Assembly: GCF_023074185.1 (NCBI RefSeq)
Contig: NZ_JADPKY010000177.1
Span: 1 to 64,000 of the forward strand
Direction of reading: 5' to 3'
DNA: 64,000 nucleotides
Origin: Bradyrhizobium sp. 132
GTDB lineage: Bacteria; Pseudomonadota; Alphaproteobacteria; Rhizobiales; Xanthobacteraceae
The position numbers and the translations under genes were made by a program. Below, in pieces: positions 35,446 to 44,554 of the stretch. Each line of letters starts with the position of its first letter. The stretch's first letter is position 1. Below the pieces are notes generated by a model. It saw nothing but the letters and a program-made list of their open reading frames with translations, made no database searches and had not been told where the DNA came from.

Positions 35446-35868
35446 GTGTCCGCTCACTCCCATGAGACCGAGGAAGGGCTGTCCTTCCAGCCGCGGTTCG
35501 ACGCCGCTGGCCTCGTGACCGTCGTCGCGACCGACGTCGCGACCGGCGACGTGCTGATGGTCGCGCACATGAACCTCGAAGCGTTGCGCAAGACCATCGC
35601 GACCGGCGAAGCCTGGTACTTCAGCCGCTCGCGCAATGCCTTGTGGCGAAAAGGTGAGACGTCGGGTCAGACCCAGCGCGTGGTCGAGATGCGTACCGAT
35701 TGCGACCAGGACGCGGTCTGGCTCCGTGTCGAGCAGATCGGCGCCGCGTGTCATACCGGCCGACGCTCCTGCTTCTATCGCAAGGTCGAGGCCGAAGACG
35801 GCGGTGCCAAGCTCGTCTTCGTCGATGCGGAGCGGCTGTTCGATCCGGACGCGGTCTACAAGAAATAG
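35446..35868 (+). CDS. hisI: Phosphoribosyl-AMP cyclohydrolase
   Basis: 140 residues from GTG 35446 (GAGG five bases upstream). Motifs: VLMVAHMNLEALRKTIATGEAWYFSRSR, LWRKGETSGQTQ and the metal site DCDQDAVWLRV...GAACHTGRRSCFYR, with Asp/Cys/Cys ligands. It opens the ring of phosphoribosyl-AMP in histidine synthesis. It is the single-domain form without HisE. It lies just downstream of folE, away from the main his genes, as seen in other rhizobia. Confidence 0.95.
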   Translation: MSAHSHETEEGLSFQPRFDAAGLVTVVATDVATGDVLMVAHMNLEALRKTIATGEAWYFSRSRNALWRKGETSGQTQRVVEMRTDCDQDAVWLRVEQIGAACHTGRRSCFYRKVEAEDGGAKLVFVDAERLFDPDAVYKK

Positions 35869-35903
35869 TCCTGCCGTCATGCGGAGGCGGGCTGGCGGCC
35901 GAA

Positions 35904-35919
35904 TTAACCCCGCATTAAC
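35904..35919 (+). promoter_or_regulatory. CtrA-like box, TTAA-N7-TTAAC
   Basis: TTAACCCCGCATTAAC matches the complete CtrA consensus and lies 79-94 bases upstream of the lytic transglycosylase ATG. A TTAACCAT-type half-site continues into the following ATACC. Cell-cycle control of a wall hydrolase would be sensible, but binding is not shown. Confidence 0.5.
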
Positions 35920-35997
35920 CATACCTGTCCCACGGTGAGACGACAGGGCGCCGAATTGCCGGCGTCGCTCAATGCCGCGCGGGGCGGGCCCTCCATC

Positions 35998-37035
35998 ATG
36001 TCGGTCGACAATTCCAGTGGCTCGCAGACGGCGGTTCTCGATCCGTCGCGGGCACGCGTCGCCGGTGCGATCAAGCAGGCCTCGAACGTCGCGGGCGTCA
36101 GCTTCCAATACATGCTGACCACCGCCAAGATGGAATCGGATTTCGATCCGAGCGCCGGTGCCACCACATCGTCGGCGCATGGGCTCTACCAGTTCATCGA
36201 CCAGACCTGGCTCGGCACGGTGAAGGAGGCGGGCGCCCAGCTCGGCTATGGCAATTATTCCGACGCCATCACCAGGACCTCGTCGGGCACCTACACCGTC
36301 GATGATCCCGCGATGAAGCGATCGATCATGAAGCTGCGCGACGATCCGGAGGCCGCATCCAGCATGGCGGCTGCGCTGACGCAGTCGAACAGCTTCAAGC
36401 TTACTGCACTGCTTGGCCGCAGGCCGAGCGACAGCGAACTCTACATGGCCCATTTCATGGGCCTCGGCGGCGCCGCAAAGCTGATCGCCAATGCCGAGGA
36501 CAATCCGCAAGCCGTTGGCGCGCGGTTGTTTCCCAATGCGGCATCGGCCAACCGCTCGATCTTCTACGCCAAGGACGGCCGCGCCCGCAGCGTCTCCGAG
36601 GTCTATTCGGTGCTGGATGCACGCTATGCCGGCGCTGCAAATTCGAAATCGACCCGCAGCGCGATGGCGGCGTATGGCGACACGCCGTCGACCACGCAGG
36701 TCGCAAGCGCCAACGGCGTGCAGCCCGTCGCGCCGGTGATCGACAACGCCGCCTATCTCCAGACCTTTCCAAACACACGCGCGATGACGCCGGCGAGCGC
36801 CATGGCGCCAACGACGGTCGCGGACAATGCGCCGAGCACGCCAGTGTTTCGATCGCTCTATCAGCCCGGCGATGCAACGCAGCCGGTCTCGACGACCGTG
36901 CAGAAATTGTGGGGCAACAATGCCTCGCTCAATTCGGTCGCACCCGCGACCTCGGGCGCATCGGCAACGCCCGACGTTCGGCCGCCGCAGCCGCTTGATC
37001 TCTTCAGCGATCGCAGCGGCACGTTCTCGAGCTAA
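35998..37035 (+). CDS. Lytic transglycosylase domain protein
   Basis: 345 residues from ATG 35998. The SLT fold is seen in VSFQYMLTTAKMESDFDPSA (catalytic Glu in KMESDF), then SAHGLYQFIDQTWLGTVKEAG and YMAHFMGLGGAAKLI. No signal peptide is obvious at this start, which is odd for a wall enzyme; it may use a non-Sec route or, as with flagellar transglycosylases, be delivered otherwise. The C-terminal 130 residues are Ala/Thr/Pro-rich and variable. A CtrA-like box lies upstream. Confidence 0.85.
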   Translation: MSVDNSSGSQTAVLDPSRARVAGAIKQASNVAGVSFQYMLTTAKMESDFDPSAGATTSSAHGLYQFIDQTWLGTVKEAGAQLGYGNYSDAITRTSSGTYTVDDPAMKRSIMKLRDDPEAASSMAAALTQSNSFKLTALLGRRPSDSELYMAHFMGLGGAAKLIANAEDNPQAVGARLFPNAASANRSIFYAKDGRARSVSEVYSVLDARYAGAANSKSTRSAMAAYGDTPSTTQVASANGVQPVAPVIDNAAYLQTFPNTRAMTPASAMAPTTVADNAPSTPVFRSLYQPGDATQPVSTTVQKLWGNNASLNSVAPATSGASATPDVRPPQPLDLFSDRSGTFSS

Positions 37036-37259
37036 TATCTGCACTCGTGTCCCGCACAAGGCGCAACGCGTAAGCGATGCGCCGCAGAGCCGGGACCCAT
37101 GCCGCACAGACGGCTGTCGAAGCGCTTCGGTTCCATTAACAAAACGTCAATAAAACCAAACGGTTATGGTGAACGCTTTGTTAAGCGTCGTGGTTTATTT
37201 TGTGTTGCAGGTGACAAGCCGTCACCGCTTCGTCTTCGTTGCGTTAAGCCGGAAGCAAC

Positions 37260-38435
37260 ATGATCGTTCGGCAGTTCATCAATTGGATCAGGACGGCGCC
37301 CGCCGGCGAGCGGGCCGAGGCGACACGGGCGTTGGCCCGGGCCTGGCTGATCTCAGACCTTTCCCGTGACGACCGGGTTGCCGCCGAAGGCGCGCTTCTG
37401 ATGCTGCTCGACGATCCCTCGCCGCTGGTGCGGCAGGCGATGGCCGAGGCGTTTGCACGCAGCACCGAGGCGCCGGCCGCAATCGTGCGGGCGCTGTCGG
37501 CGGACCAGCCGACCGTCGCGCTGCCCGTGCTCGAACATTCTCCGTTGCTGATCGACGCCGATCTCGTCGACATCGTCGCGACCGGCAACGACGAAGTGCA
37601 GTGCGCGGTCGCCCGCCGCATCGCGCTGCCGGTATCGGTCTGCGCCGCCATCGCCGAAGTCGGCTGCGCGGCGGCAGCGCTCGAGCTGATCGAAAATCCT
37701 CATGCCGAGCTTGCGCCATTCTCCTGGGATCGCATCGTCGAACGTCACGGCCATCTTGCCGCGATCCGCGAGGCGATGCTGGTGCTGGAGGATATGCCGT
37801 CCGCCACGCGCGCCGCGCTGGTGGCGAAACTCTCCGAGACGCTGGCGCAATTCGTCGTGGCCCGGAACTGGCTGAGTGCCGACCGCGCCGAGCGCATCGC
37901 GACCGAGGCGCGTGACCGCTCCACCATGAACATCGCGGCGCGCTCGCGCGGCGAGGACATGCAGGGGCTTGTCCGGCACCTGCGCATCACGGGCCAGCTC
38001 ACCGCGGGTCTTGTTCTGCGCGCTCTGCTGTCGAGCAATCTCGACTTGTTCGACGCGGCGCTGGCTGAACTCGCCGATCTGCCGCTGGCGCGCGTGACCG
38101 CACTGCTGCACGATCGTGGTGGCAACAGCCTGCACGCGTTGCTCCGCCGCGCCGGGCTTCCCGAGGCGACGTTTGCCGCATTCCAGGTCGCGCTCGATGC
38201 CTGCCACGAGCAAGGCTTTGTCGACAGCGACGACAACGCGGCGCGGCTGCGCCGGCGCATGGTCGAGCGCGTGCTCACCCATTGCGAGACCGACCGCGGC
38301 GCCACCGAGCCGCTGATGGTCCTGCTGCGCCGCTTCGCCACCGAATCCGCGCGCGAGGAGGCAAGGCTGTTCTGCGACGAGCTGGTCGCGGACGAGGCGG
38401 TCGATCCGGGGTACGACGAGCTGATCGCGGCCTGA
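37260..38435 (+). CDS. DUF2336 domain-containing protein
   Basis: 391 residues from ATG 37260 (GGAAG upstream). Entirely helical, with HEAT-like pairs: SRDDRVAAEGALLMLLDDPSPLVRQAMAEAFA and SPLLIDADLVDIVATGNDEVQCAVARR are hallmarks of PF10098, an alphaproteobacterial family of unknown function often near chemotaxis or cell-cycle genes. An HPt and a receiver protein are encoded convergently just beyond a dispersed repeat. The upstream region (37130-37200) is AT-rich with TTAA motifs. Confidence 0.85.
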   Translation: MIVRQFINWIRTAPAGERAEATRALARAWLISDLSRDDRVAAEGALLMLLDDPSPLVRQAMAEAFARSTEAPAAIVRALSADQPTVALPVLEHSPLLIDADLVDIVATGNDEVQCAVARRIALPVSVCAAIAEVGCAAAALELIENPHAELAPFSWDRIVERHGHLAAIREAMLVLEDMPSATRAALVAKLSETLAQFVVARNWLSADRAERIATEARDRSTMNIAARSRGEDMQGLVRHLRITGQLTAGLVLRALLSSNLDLFDAALAELADLPLARVTALLHDRGGNSLHALLRRAGLPEATFAAFQVALDACHEQGFVDSDDNAARLRRRMVERVLTHCETDRGATEPLMVLLRRFATESAREEARLFCDELVADEAVDPGYDELIAA

Positions 38436-38447
38436 ATCGTAGCTTGT

Positions 38448-38566
38448 GTCGCCCCGGCGAAGGCCGGGGCCCATACCGCGAGGTCTCGCAATTGAAGCGA
38501 GATGGCCGCCGCCTTTTGCAATAATTTCCGCTGGTAGTCATGGGTTCCGGCCTTCGCCGGAACGAC
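38448..38566. repeat. Dispersed repeat, 'CGCCCCGGCGAAGGCCGGGGCCCATA' family
   Basis: GTCGCCCCGGCGAAGGCCGG at the left and CATGGGTTCCGGCCTTCGCC then GGAACGAC at the right form long imperfect inverted repeats around an AT-richer core. I recognise this type as frequent between convergent genes in Bradyrhizobium. Here it separates the DUF2336 and HPt genes and may also serve as a two-way terminator. Confidence 0.75.
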
Positions 38567-38574
38567 GCCTATGG

Positions 38575-39153
38575 CTACTCCGCCGGCGCGATGCTCGGCG
38601 CCAGGATTACCTCGAGATGCTCGGGGCGGTCGCGGTTGACCTGGGCGAGATAGTCGTCGGCGACCTTGCGCAGGCGCCGGCTGAGCTCGGCGGAGACGCT
38701 GATGTGGTCGAGCTTGGTGTTCTCGTGCACGATGGCGAGGATGGCGTTGATGTGGTGCGTGAACAGCTCGGCCGGCACCTTTTCGAGATCTGGCGCATGC
38801 TCGATGACGCGGCACAGGCTCTCGGCAATTCCCGCCGCCGCCGGATAGCCGAAGGTCGCGGCATCGCCCTTGACGTCGTGCGCGGCGCGAAAGAGCTCGT
38901 CGCGCCTGTCCTTGGTGAAGCCGTCGTGCCGGATGGCGACGTAGGCGGCCGACAGCCGGTTGATCTCGGTCACCATCCAGTCTTTGAACTCGCTGGCGAG
39001 GCCCGCGAGCGCCTGTTCGGCCCGGCCGACCGGATCGTCCATGTCCTTCTCTTCGACACGGCGCAGGACCGTACGCAGCGGGTTGGGCTGCGTGATGATT
39101 TGATGCGTGGCGAAGGCCGTGACCTTGATGTCCCTTGCGCTGTTCTTCGCCAT
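38575..39153 (-). CDS. Histidine phosphotransfer (HPt) domain protein
   Basis: 192 residues from ATG 39153. The HPt signature is DELFRAAHDVKGDAATFGYPAAAGIAESLCRVIE, with the phosphorylatable His92 and the following Lys-Gly. The rest is helical. It would relay phosphoryl groups between receiver domains. The receiver gene lies 31 bases upstream on the same strand, so the two probably form a cognate pair and operon. Confidence 0.9.
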   Translation of the reverse strand: MAKNSARDIKVTAFATHQIITQPNPLRTVLRRVEEKDMDDPVGRAEQALAGLASEFKDWMVTEINRLSAAYVAIRHDGFTKDRRDELFRAAHDVKGDAATFGYPAAAGIAESLCRVIEHAPDLEKVPAELFTHHINAILAIVHENTKLDHISVSAELSRRLRKVADDYLAQVNRDRPEHLEVILAPSIAPAE

Positions 39154-39184
39154 GATATCGGCCTCGACCGTGAGAGACGTTGCG

Positions 39185-39730
39185 CTAGATAGAGGAGCGG
39201 GCCTTGTCGAGCAGCGAGGGCTGCTGCAGCACCTCGTGCTTTTCGCCGACGCGGCGCTCGGGACCCATATAAGCGGAGATGGTGTTGCGGCGCCGGTCCG
39301 GGCCGAAATAGGTCTTGGTCTTGATGAAGGGGCGGGGACTGGCGACCACGTTGAGGATGCGCTGGTAGAGCCCCTTCGCCGAGATCGGCTTGGCCAGGAA
39401 TTCGGTGACGCCGGCATCGCGCGCCACGGTGACGCGGCGTTTCTCGGAATGGCCGGTCAGCATGATGATCGGCGCGTAGGGATTGCCCTTGGATTCCGGC
39501 TGCCGGATCATCTGCGCCAGCTCGAGCCCGTCGAAGATCGGCATGGCCCAGTCGGCGATGACGATGTCGGGCACGTAATGGCTGTACATTTCCAGCGCGG
39601 TGGCGCCGTCTTCGGCTTCGTAGACCTCGCGCGCGCCGAAGGAATGCAGCAGCGTCCGCAGGATGCGGCGCATGTGCGGATTGTCGTCGCAGATGAGGAA
39701 ACGCAGCTTGTTGAAATCGATGCGAAACAT
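39185..39730 (-). CDS. Receiver-domain response regulator (CheY-like)
   Basis: 181 residues from ATG 39730. Receiver features: acidic pair Asp15-Asp16, phosphoacceptor Asp60 in DIVIADWAMP, Thr93 in MLTGHS and Lys114 in FLAKPIS. About 55 further residues (FGPDRRRNTISAYMGPERR) form a basic tail without a DNA-binding or enzymatic domain. It probably signals through the HPt protein encoded just downstream. Confidence 0.9.
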   Translation of the reverse strand: MFRIDFNKLRFLICDDNPHMRRILRTLLHSFGAREVYEAEDGATALEMYSHYVPDIVIADWAMPIFDGLELAQMIRQPESKGNPYAPIIMLTGHSEKRRVTVARDAGVTEFLAKPISAKGLYQRILNVVASPRPFIKTKTYFGPDRRRNTISAYMGPERRVGEKHEVLQQPSLLDKARSSI

Positions 39731-39755
39731 GGAGCCCGGGCCGAAGCGGTCAACT

Positions 39756-39788
39756 TTCGTTAACCATATCGCGCCGACGGTTAACGAA
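39756..39788. promoter_or_regulatory. Inverted repeat TTCGTTAACC / GGTTAACGAA
   Basis: Ten-base perfect arms separated by 13 bases, 26 bases upstream of the receiver gene start. Each arm contains TTAAC, the CtrA half-site, but the spacing differs from the consensus. It may be an operator for the receiver-HPt operon or a terminator for nadK. Confidence 0.4.
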
Positions 39789-39817
39789 GGGTTGCGATCG
39801 GCAGTCTGACGAGGCGC

Positions 39818-40597
39818 TCAGGAGCCGAACTGCTCGCGCAGAATGCGCTCTTCCAGGCTGTGACCGGGGTCAAACAGCATGCGCATCGAGATGGTCCTGT
39901 CGGACAGCACCTCGACGCGGCGGACGTCGCGGACCTCGTCATGGTCGGCGACCGCCGCCACGGGGCGCTTGTCGCCCTCCAGCACCTCGATCACGACATA
40001 AGCCGTGTTCGGCAGCAGCGCGCCGCGCCAGCGGCGCGGGCGGAAGGCGCTGATCGGCGTCAGCGCCAGCAGCGCAGCGTTGATCGGCAGGATCGGTCCC
40101 TGGGCGGACAGATTGTAGGCGGTCGAGCCGGCCGGTGTTGCCACCATAATGCCGTCGGCGATCAGCTCGGTCATGCGTTCACGCTCGTCGATCAGGATCC
40201 GCAGGCGCGCGGCCTGGTAGGTCTGCCGGAACAGGGCGACCTCGTTGATGGCGTGATGCAGGTGGACGCGGTCGTTGGCGTCGGTCGCGCGCATCAGGAG
40301 CGGGTTGATCTCGGATTCCTTCGCCGCGTCGAGACGGGCCCGAAGATCGACCGTCGAGTACTCGTTCATCAGGAAGCCGACGGTGCCGCGGTGCATGCCG
40401 TAGATCGGTTTGCCCGAGCGCATGTTCCGATGCAGCGTCTGGAGCATGAGCCCGTCGCCGCCAAGTGCGACCACGACGTCCGCCTCCTCGACGGTGCAAT
40501 TGCCATAATCCCCCGTCAGCTGGCCGAAGGCCGCTTGCGCCTCGCTGCTCGGGCTGGCGACGAAGGCGATCCGGTCGTATCGCGCTGGCTTGGTCAT
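39818..40597 (-). CDS. nadK: NAD kinase
   Basis: 259 residues from ATG 40597. GGDG at 46-49 (VVVALGGDGLMLQTLH), NEYSTVDLR and ATPAGSTAYNLSAQGPILPIN are the diagnostic motifs of the ppnK family. It phosphorylates NAD to NADP using ATP or polyphosphate. It lies 87 bases upstream of the receiver gene and may be co-transcribed with it. Confidence 0.95.
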   Translation of the reverse strand: MTKPARYDRIAFVASPSSEAQAAFGQLTGDYGNCTVEEADVVVALGGDGLMLQTLHRNMRSGKPIYGMHRGTVGFLMNEYSTVDLRARLDAAKESEINPLLMRATDANDRVHLHHAINEVALFRQTYQAARLRILIDERERMTELIADGIMVATPAGSTAYNLSAQGPILPINAALLALTPISAFRPRRWRGALLPNTAYVVIEVLEGDKRPVAAVADHDEVRDVRRVEVLSDRTISMRMLFDPGHSLEERILREQFGS

Positions 40598-40850
40598 GGC
40601 TTCCGGGGCAGGGCCGCTGGAGAAAGTTCCGCCGGGCTCGTCTATACGACCTGGGCCTCGATTGTCGAGGATGACCGCCTTTCAAAGGAGACCGCCAGCT
40701 GCCCATCCCGATCTGAGGGCAAAATCGGGCCGATTTGCGCCCAACCGGGCTCTCCAGGCACCGCTGGACCCATGATCCCCCAAACCGTCGCAATTCCGCG
40801 CTACCCTTGCGGTCCGCACCGGTGCTCGCAGCCGGGCAGGGAGAACGATC

Positions 40851-42419
40851 ATGGCGACGAATATGCCGGCGCTCCGCCGCGCGACCCTGGTACTGGCGGT
40901 GTCGGCTTTCGCGCTCGCGGGATTTGCGCGCGCGGACGATCCGCCGCAACCGCGCGCCGAGACCGCGGCGCCAGCCGGACAAAAGGGCGGACGTGGCGGC
41001 GCCGCACAAAGCCCGTCTCAGAATTCATCGTCATCCGCCGAGCCGCACCGTCTCCCCTCGGATTCGACCACGAAGCAGACGCTCGATCTTCCCGGCCGTA
41101 CCCTCAACTTCGCCGCGACCGCTGGTTCGATCCGCGTGTTCGACGGCAAGGGCGAGCCGCTGGCCGACATTGCCTATACATCCTATGAGCTTGACGACGC
41201 CGACCGTGCGACGCGCCCCGTAATATTCCTGTTCAACGGCGGCCCCGGTGCGTCCTCGGCATGGCTCCAGTTCGGCGCGGCCGGGCCGTGGCGGCTACCG
41301 CTCGATGGCGAAGCGCTGTCGCCGTCCGCCTCGCCCGAGGTGAAGCCGAATGCGGAGACCTGGCTCGATTTCACCGATCTCGTCTTCATCGATCCCGTCA
41401 GCACCGGCTACAGCCGCTTCATCGCTAGCGGCGAGGATGCGCGCAAATCGTTCTACTCCGTTGATGGCGACGTCAATGCGATCGCGCTTGTGATCCGCCG
41501 CTGGCTGGAGAAGCACGATCGGCTGACTTCGCCGAAATACGTCGCGGGCGAGAGCTATGGCGGCATTCGCGGGCCGAAGGTGGTGCGCCAGTTGCAGCTC
41601 CAGCATGGGGTCGGCGTCAGGGGATTGATCCTGGTGTCGCCGCTCCTGGACTTCCGCGAGTTCACCGGCACCAGCCTCCTGCAATATGTCGCGACGCTGC
41701 CGAGCTATGTCGCTGTGGCGCGCGAAGCCAAAGGGGCGGTCAAGCGCGCCGATCTCGCCGACGTCGAGGCTTACGCGCGCGGCGACTTTCTGGCCGATCT
41801 CGTCAAGGGCGAGGTGGATAAGGAGGCCACCAACCGTCTTGCCGACAAGGTCGCCGAGCTCACCGGTATCGACCAGGCGGTCAGCCGCCGGCTCGCCGGC
41901 CGCTTCGATGTCGGGGAATTCCGCCGCGAGTTCGATCGCAAAGGCGGCAAAGTGACGGGCCGCTACGATGCCTCGGTGCGCGGCTTCGATCCCTACCCGG
42001 ATTCGAGCAGTTCTCGGTTCGGCGACCCCTCAGGCGATGCGCTGCAGGCGCCGCTGACGAGTGCCGCGGTCGACGTCCTGACGCGAAAACTCAACTGGCG
42101 GCCGGACGGCTCCTACGAGGTCCTGAACGGCGCCGTCGAGGGCAAATGGGATTTCGGCCGCGGCATCAACCCGCCGCAGTCGGTGTCCGAGCTGCGCCAG
42201 ATCCTTGCCACGGATGCCAAGCTGAACGTGCTGGTCGCGCACGGCCTTTTCGATCTCGCCACGCCCTATTTCGGATCGAAGCGGGTGCTCGACCAGTTGC
42301 CGGCCTTCGCGACACAGCGGGTGAAATTCATCGTCTATCCTGGCGGCCACATGTTCTATTCGCGCGACGGCTCGCGGCAGGCGTTGCGGAGCGAGGTCGA
42401 GACTCTCATTCGGGAGTAG
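40851..42419 (+). CDS. S10 family serine carboxypeptidase-like protein, exported
   Basis: 522 residues from ATG 40851. Signal peptide MATNMPALRRATLVLAVSAF to FARAD, then a Gly/Ser-rich linker. Family marks: FNGGPGASSAWLQFGAAGPW (oxyanion), nucleophile Ser235 in GESYGGIRGP, late Asp in HGLFDLATPYF and His in YPGGHMFYSR. Bacterial S10 peptidases remove C-terminal residues in the periplasm. The 3' end overlaps that of the convergent hydrolase by 14 bases. Confidence 0.9.
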   Translation: MATNMPALRRATLVLAVSAFALAGFARADDPPQPRAETAAPAGQKGGRGGAAQSPSQNSSSSAEPHRLPSDSTTKQTLDLPGRTLNFAATAGSIRVFDGKGEPLADIAYTSYELDDADRATRPVIFLFNGGPGASSAWLQFGAAGPWRLPLDGEALSPSASPEVKPNAETWLDFTDLVFIDPVSTGYSRFIASGEDARKSFYSVDGDVNAIALVIRRWLEKHDRLTSPKYVAGESYGGIRGPKVVRQLQLQHGVGVRGLILVSPLLDFREFTGTSLLQYVATLPSYVAVAREAKGAVKRADLADVEAYARGDFLADLVKGEVDKEATNRLADKVAELTGIDQAVSRRLAGRFDVGEFRREFDRKGGKVTGRYDASVRGFDPYPDSSSSRFGDPSGDALQAPLTSAAVDVLTRKLNWRPDGSYEVLNGAVEGKWDFGRGINPPQSVSELRQILATDAKLNVLVAHGLFDLATPYFGSKRVLDQLPAFATQRVKFIVYPGGHMFYSRDGSRQALRSEVETLIRE

Positions 42420-43794
42420 GCCGTCGCTTGCGCGGCTTGTATCTCCGCGCGATCTCACGCGCCACGACCTTGGCCGGCTTGATGTTGGCGCCCGCGATCC
42501 AGACGTCGCTGACCTTGCCGCGCTTGTCGCGGATGCGCCGCACGGGCTCGCCGTGGCTGGAATAGCCGGCGGCCCAGGCAAGCTTGCCGGTGTCTCGGCC
42601 GGTGACCTCGATCTCGGCAGCGTCCATGAACGGGTTGTTGAACTGGGGATTGGCGACCAGCACGCGGTTGCCTGCAGGCACGAGGTCGCTCGCGCCCCAG
42701 ATCGTCCACCAGCGCCCGGTCCAGTCTCGCACGCGCCGGTCGGGTGCGCCGCGCGTTTTAAACACGTGCAGGATCTGCATCGCGCCGTCCATCCAGAACG
42801 GCGCCGCGCCGTCGATGGAGTTGCTGAGGATGCTGATCGCGAGCTCGCAAGCGGGGATGGAGCAGGTCCGCGAGATGTAGCCCTGAAAGCCGCCGCCATG
42901 GCCGAACCAATCCCAGCCGTCGGTCTTGCCGGCGTTGACGCCGAGGCCGTAGTAACCTTCGAAGCTCTGCGGCACGCGCCAATGGTTTCGCGTCATCTCG
43001 CGGCGGCTCGCGACCGATAGCACGCTCTTTTTCGCATTGGGCGCGAGCTGCGCGAAAAACCGCGCCGTATCGGCGGCGGTCGCGACGAAGCCGGCGGCCG
43101 ATGCCATGGCGTGCGCGGGATTGTCGCCGGGGATTACACATCGCTCTCCGTACGGCAGCTTGCGGGTGTGACCGCGCGCGAATGCCGCGCTCTTGGGAAG
43201 CGGCGCGTCCGGCTCGGTCTCGCGCAGGCCTGTGGCTTCGATGATCTCGCGCTTGATCCAGACCGGGTAGGGCTCCTTCGTCACGGCCTCGATGAGGAGA
43301 CCGATCAGGCCAAAGCCGTGGTTGGAATATTTGAAGCGCGTGCCCGGTTCGATCGCGGTCGGCAGCTTCAATTCCGCCGCCAGCTCCTTGGCGTTGAGAT
43401 AGGGACGGTTGTCGATGAACTGGCTGGAATCGGCGCCGTCGCGCGTCAGTCCCGCGCTGTGCGAGAGCACTTGCGCAATTGTTGTTTCGGCGACGCGCGG
43501 ATGCAGGCCGACGACATATTGTCCGATGGGATCGTCAAGCCGGAGCTTGTGCTGCTCGCGCAGCTTCATGATGCCGGCCGAGGTAAAACTCTTGGAGTGG
43601 GAGGCGATGCGAAAGCGGTGGCGCGGGGTGAGCTTCTCGCCGGTGTCGAGATTGGCGAGGCCGAACGCGTGCTCGGCGACCACCTCGCCGCGATGGACGA
43701 ATGCGACCATAACGCCGGGCTGTTGAAACGTCGTTTGTTGGAATTCGATCCAGGAGCCGATGTAGTCGATCGCGGATCGCAGCCACTTGTCCAT
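42406..43794 (-). CDS. Serine hydrolase, beta-lactamase/D-aminopeptidase family
   Basis: 462 residues from ATG 43794. SxxK is Ser65-Lys68 (IASHSKSF), YxN is in FKYSNHGFGLIG, and the third motif HGGG in WFGHGGGFQGYI replaces KTG. This matches the class C/esterase group, with a C-terminal beta-barrel like D-aminopeptidase DmpB types (SIDGAAPFWMDGAMQIL onwards). No signal peptide is seen, so it is probably cytoplasmic. Codons upstream of 43794 to 43950 run through the next intergenic hairpin and are not real. Confidence 0.87.
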   Translation of the reverse strand: MDKWLRSAIDYIGSWIEFQQTTFQQPGVMVAFVHRGEVVAEHAFGLANLDTGEKLTPRHRFRIASHSKSFTSAGIMKLREQHKLRLDDPIGQYVVGLHPRVAETTIAQVLSHSAGLTRDGADSSQFIDNRPYLNAKELAAELKLPTAIEPGTRFKYSNHGFGLIGLLIEAVTKEPYPVWIKREIIEATGLRETEPDAPLPKSAAFARGHTRKLPYGERCVIPGDNPAHAMASAAGFVATAADTARFFAQLAPNAKKSVLSVASRREMTRNHWRVPQSFEGYYGLGVNAGKTDGWDWFGHGGGFQGYISRTCSIPACELAISILSNSIDGAAPFWMDGAMQILHVFKTRGAPDRRVRDWTGRWWTIWGASDLVPAGNRVLVANPQFNNPFMDAAEIEVTGRDTGKLAWAAGYSSHGEPVRRIRDKRGKVSDVWIAGANIKPAKVVAREIARRYKPRKRRPTPE

Positions 43795-43848
43795 TGCGCA
43801 CCAATTTGCGAGGGGAGGATTGGTGCGGAAGGCTATCCGAGAACGCAG

Positions 43849-43878
43849 AATGGGCACAACCCTGCGGTTGTGCCCATT
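43849..43878. terminator. Perfect 13-bp hairpin
   Basis: AATGGGCACAACC (43849-43861) pairs with 43866-43878 around a 4-base loop. It lies 26 bases past the stop codon of the TPR gene (minus strand), so it probably ends that transcript, although there is no long T-run. Confidence 0.65.
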
Positions 43879-43903
43879 TGCTTCATTCGAAGATGCGGCG
43901 TCT

Positions 43904-44446
43904 TTAGTAAACGAGGGTCGCGCCGGTCGGCTTGTCGAGCGCCGTGGCAAGCGAGCGATACTCGGAGCTGTCGGTGCCGGCGAGCGAGGCGATCTTGTTC
44001 AAGTGATACTGCGCCTGCTCCCGGTTGCCCTGCTCGAGCTGCCAGAGGCCGTAATACTGCCAGGTGCGGACGTGGTTCGGATCGTCCTTCAGCGCCAGCT
44101 CGTAATAGATCTTCGACGATTGGTAGTCGCCGATCTTGCGATAGGAATAGCCGATCAAATTGGCGACGTCGGCGACGTCGTCGCGCTTGAGCGACTTCAG
44201 CTGGCCGATCGCACCCGTGTAGTCGTGATTGTCGTAGATCGTGGTGTAAGCGGTACGGTACGCGGCAAGGAATTTCGGATCGCTGACGGAGGAGCTCTTC
44301 TTCTTGCCCTTCTTGGTCGAGGTGTCCGACTTCGGCGGCGACGAGGGTTCGTCGCTGCCTGCGGCATAGGCGCTGGTCAGAGCCGGCCCGGCCGCCAACG
44401 TCATGGCGACAAGTCCTGGCACAAGAAGCGTTGAGAGTTTGCGCAT
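43904..44446 (-). CDS. Secreted TPR protein
   Basis: 180 residues from ATG 44446. Signal peptide MRKLSTLLVPGLVAMTLAAG to SAYA. A Ser/Lys-rich linker follows, then two to three tetratricopeptide repeats: YTTIYDNHDYTGAIGQLKSL, GYSYRKIGDYQSSKIYYELALKDDPNH and YYGLWQLEQGNREQAQYHLNKIA. It is expected to be a periplasmic protein-interaction scaffold. Partner unknown. Confidence 0.82.
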   Translation of the reverse strand: MRKLSTLLVPGLVAMTLAAGPALTSAYAAGSDEPSSPPKSDTSTKKGKKKSSSVSDPKFLAAYRTAYTTIYDNHDYTGAIGQLKSLKRDDVADVANLIGYSYRKIGDYQSSKIYYELALKDDPNHVRTWQYYGLWQLEQGNREQAQYHLNKIASLAGTDSSEYRSLATALDKPTGATLVY

Positions 44447-44554
44447 CTAAGTTCTCCCGTATGAAGCGTGGCGATCCTACACGATTGCCCAGAGACCGGA
44501 ACACCCGGCGCGCAAAAACATTCCCCGCCGCCCCGGTCTATTCGCCCTGCCGCA

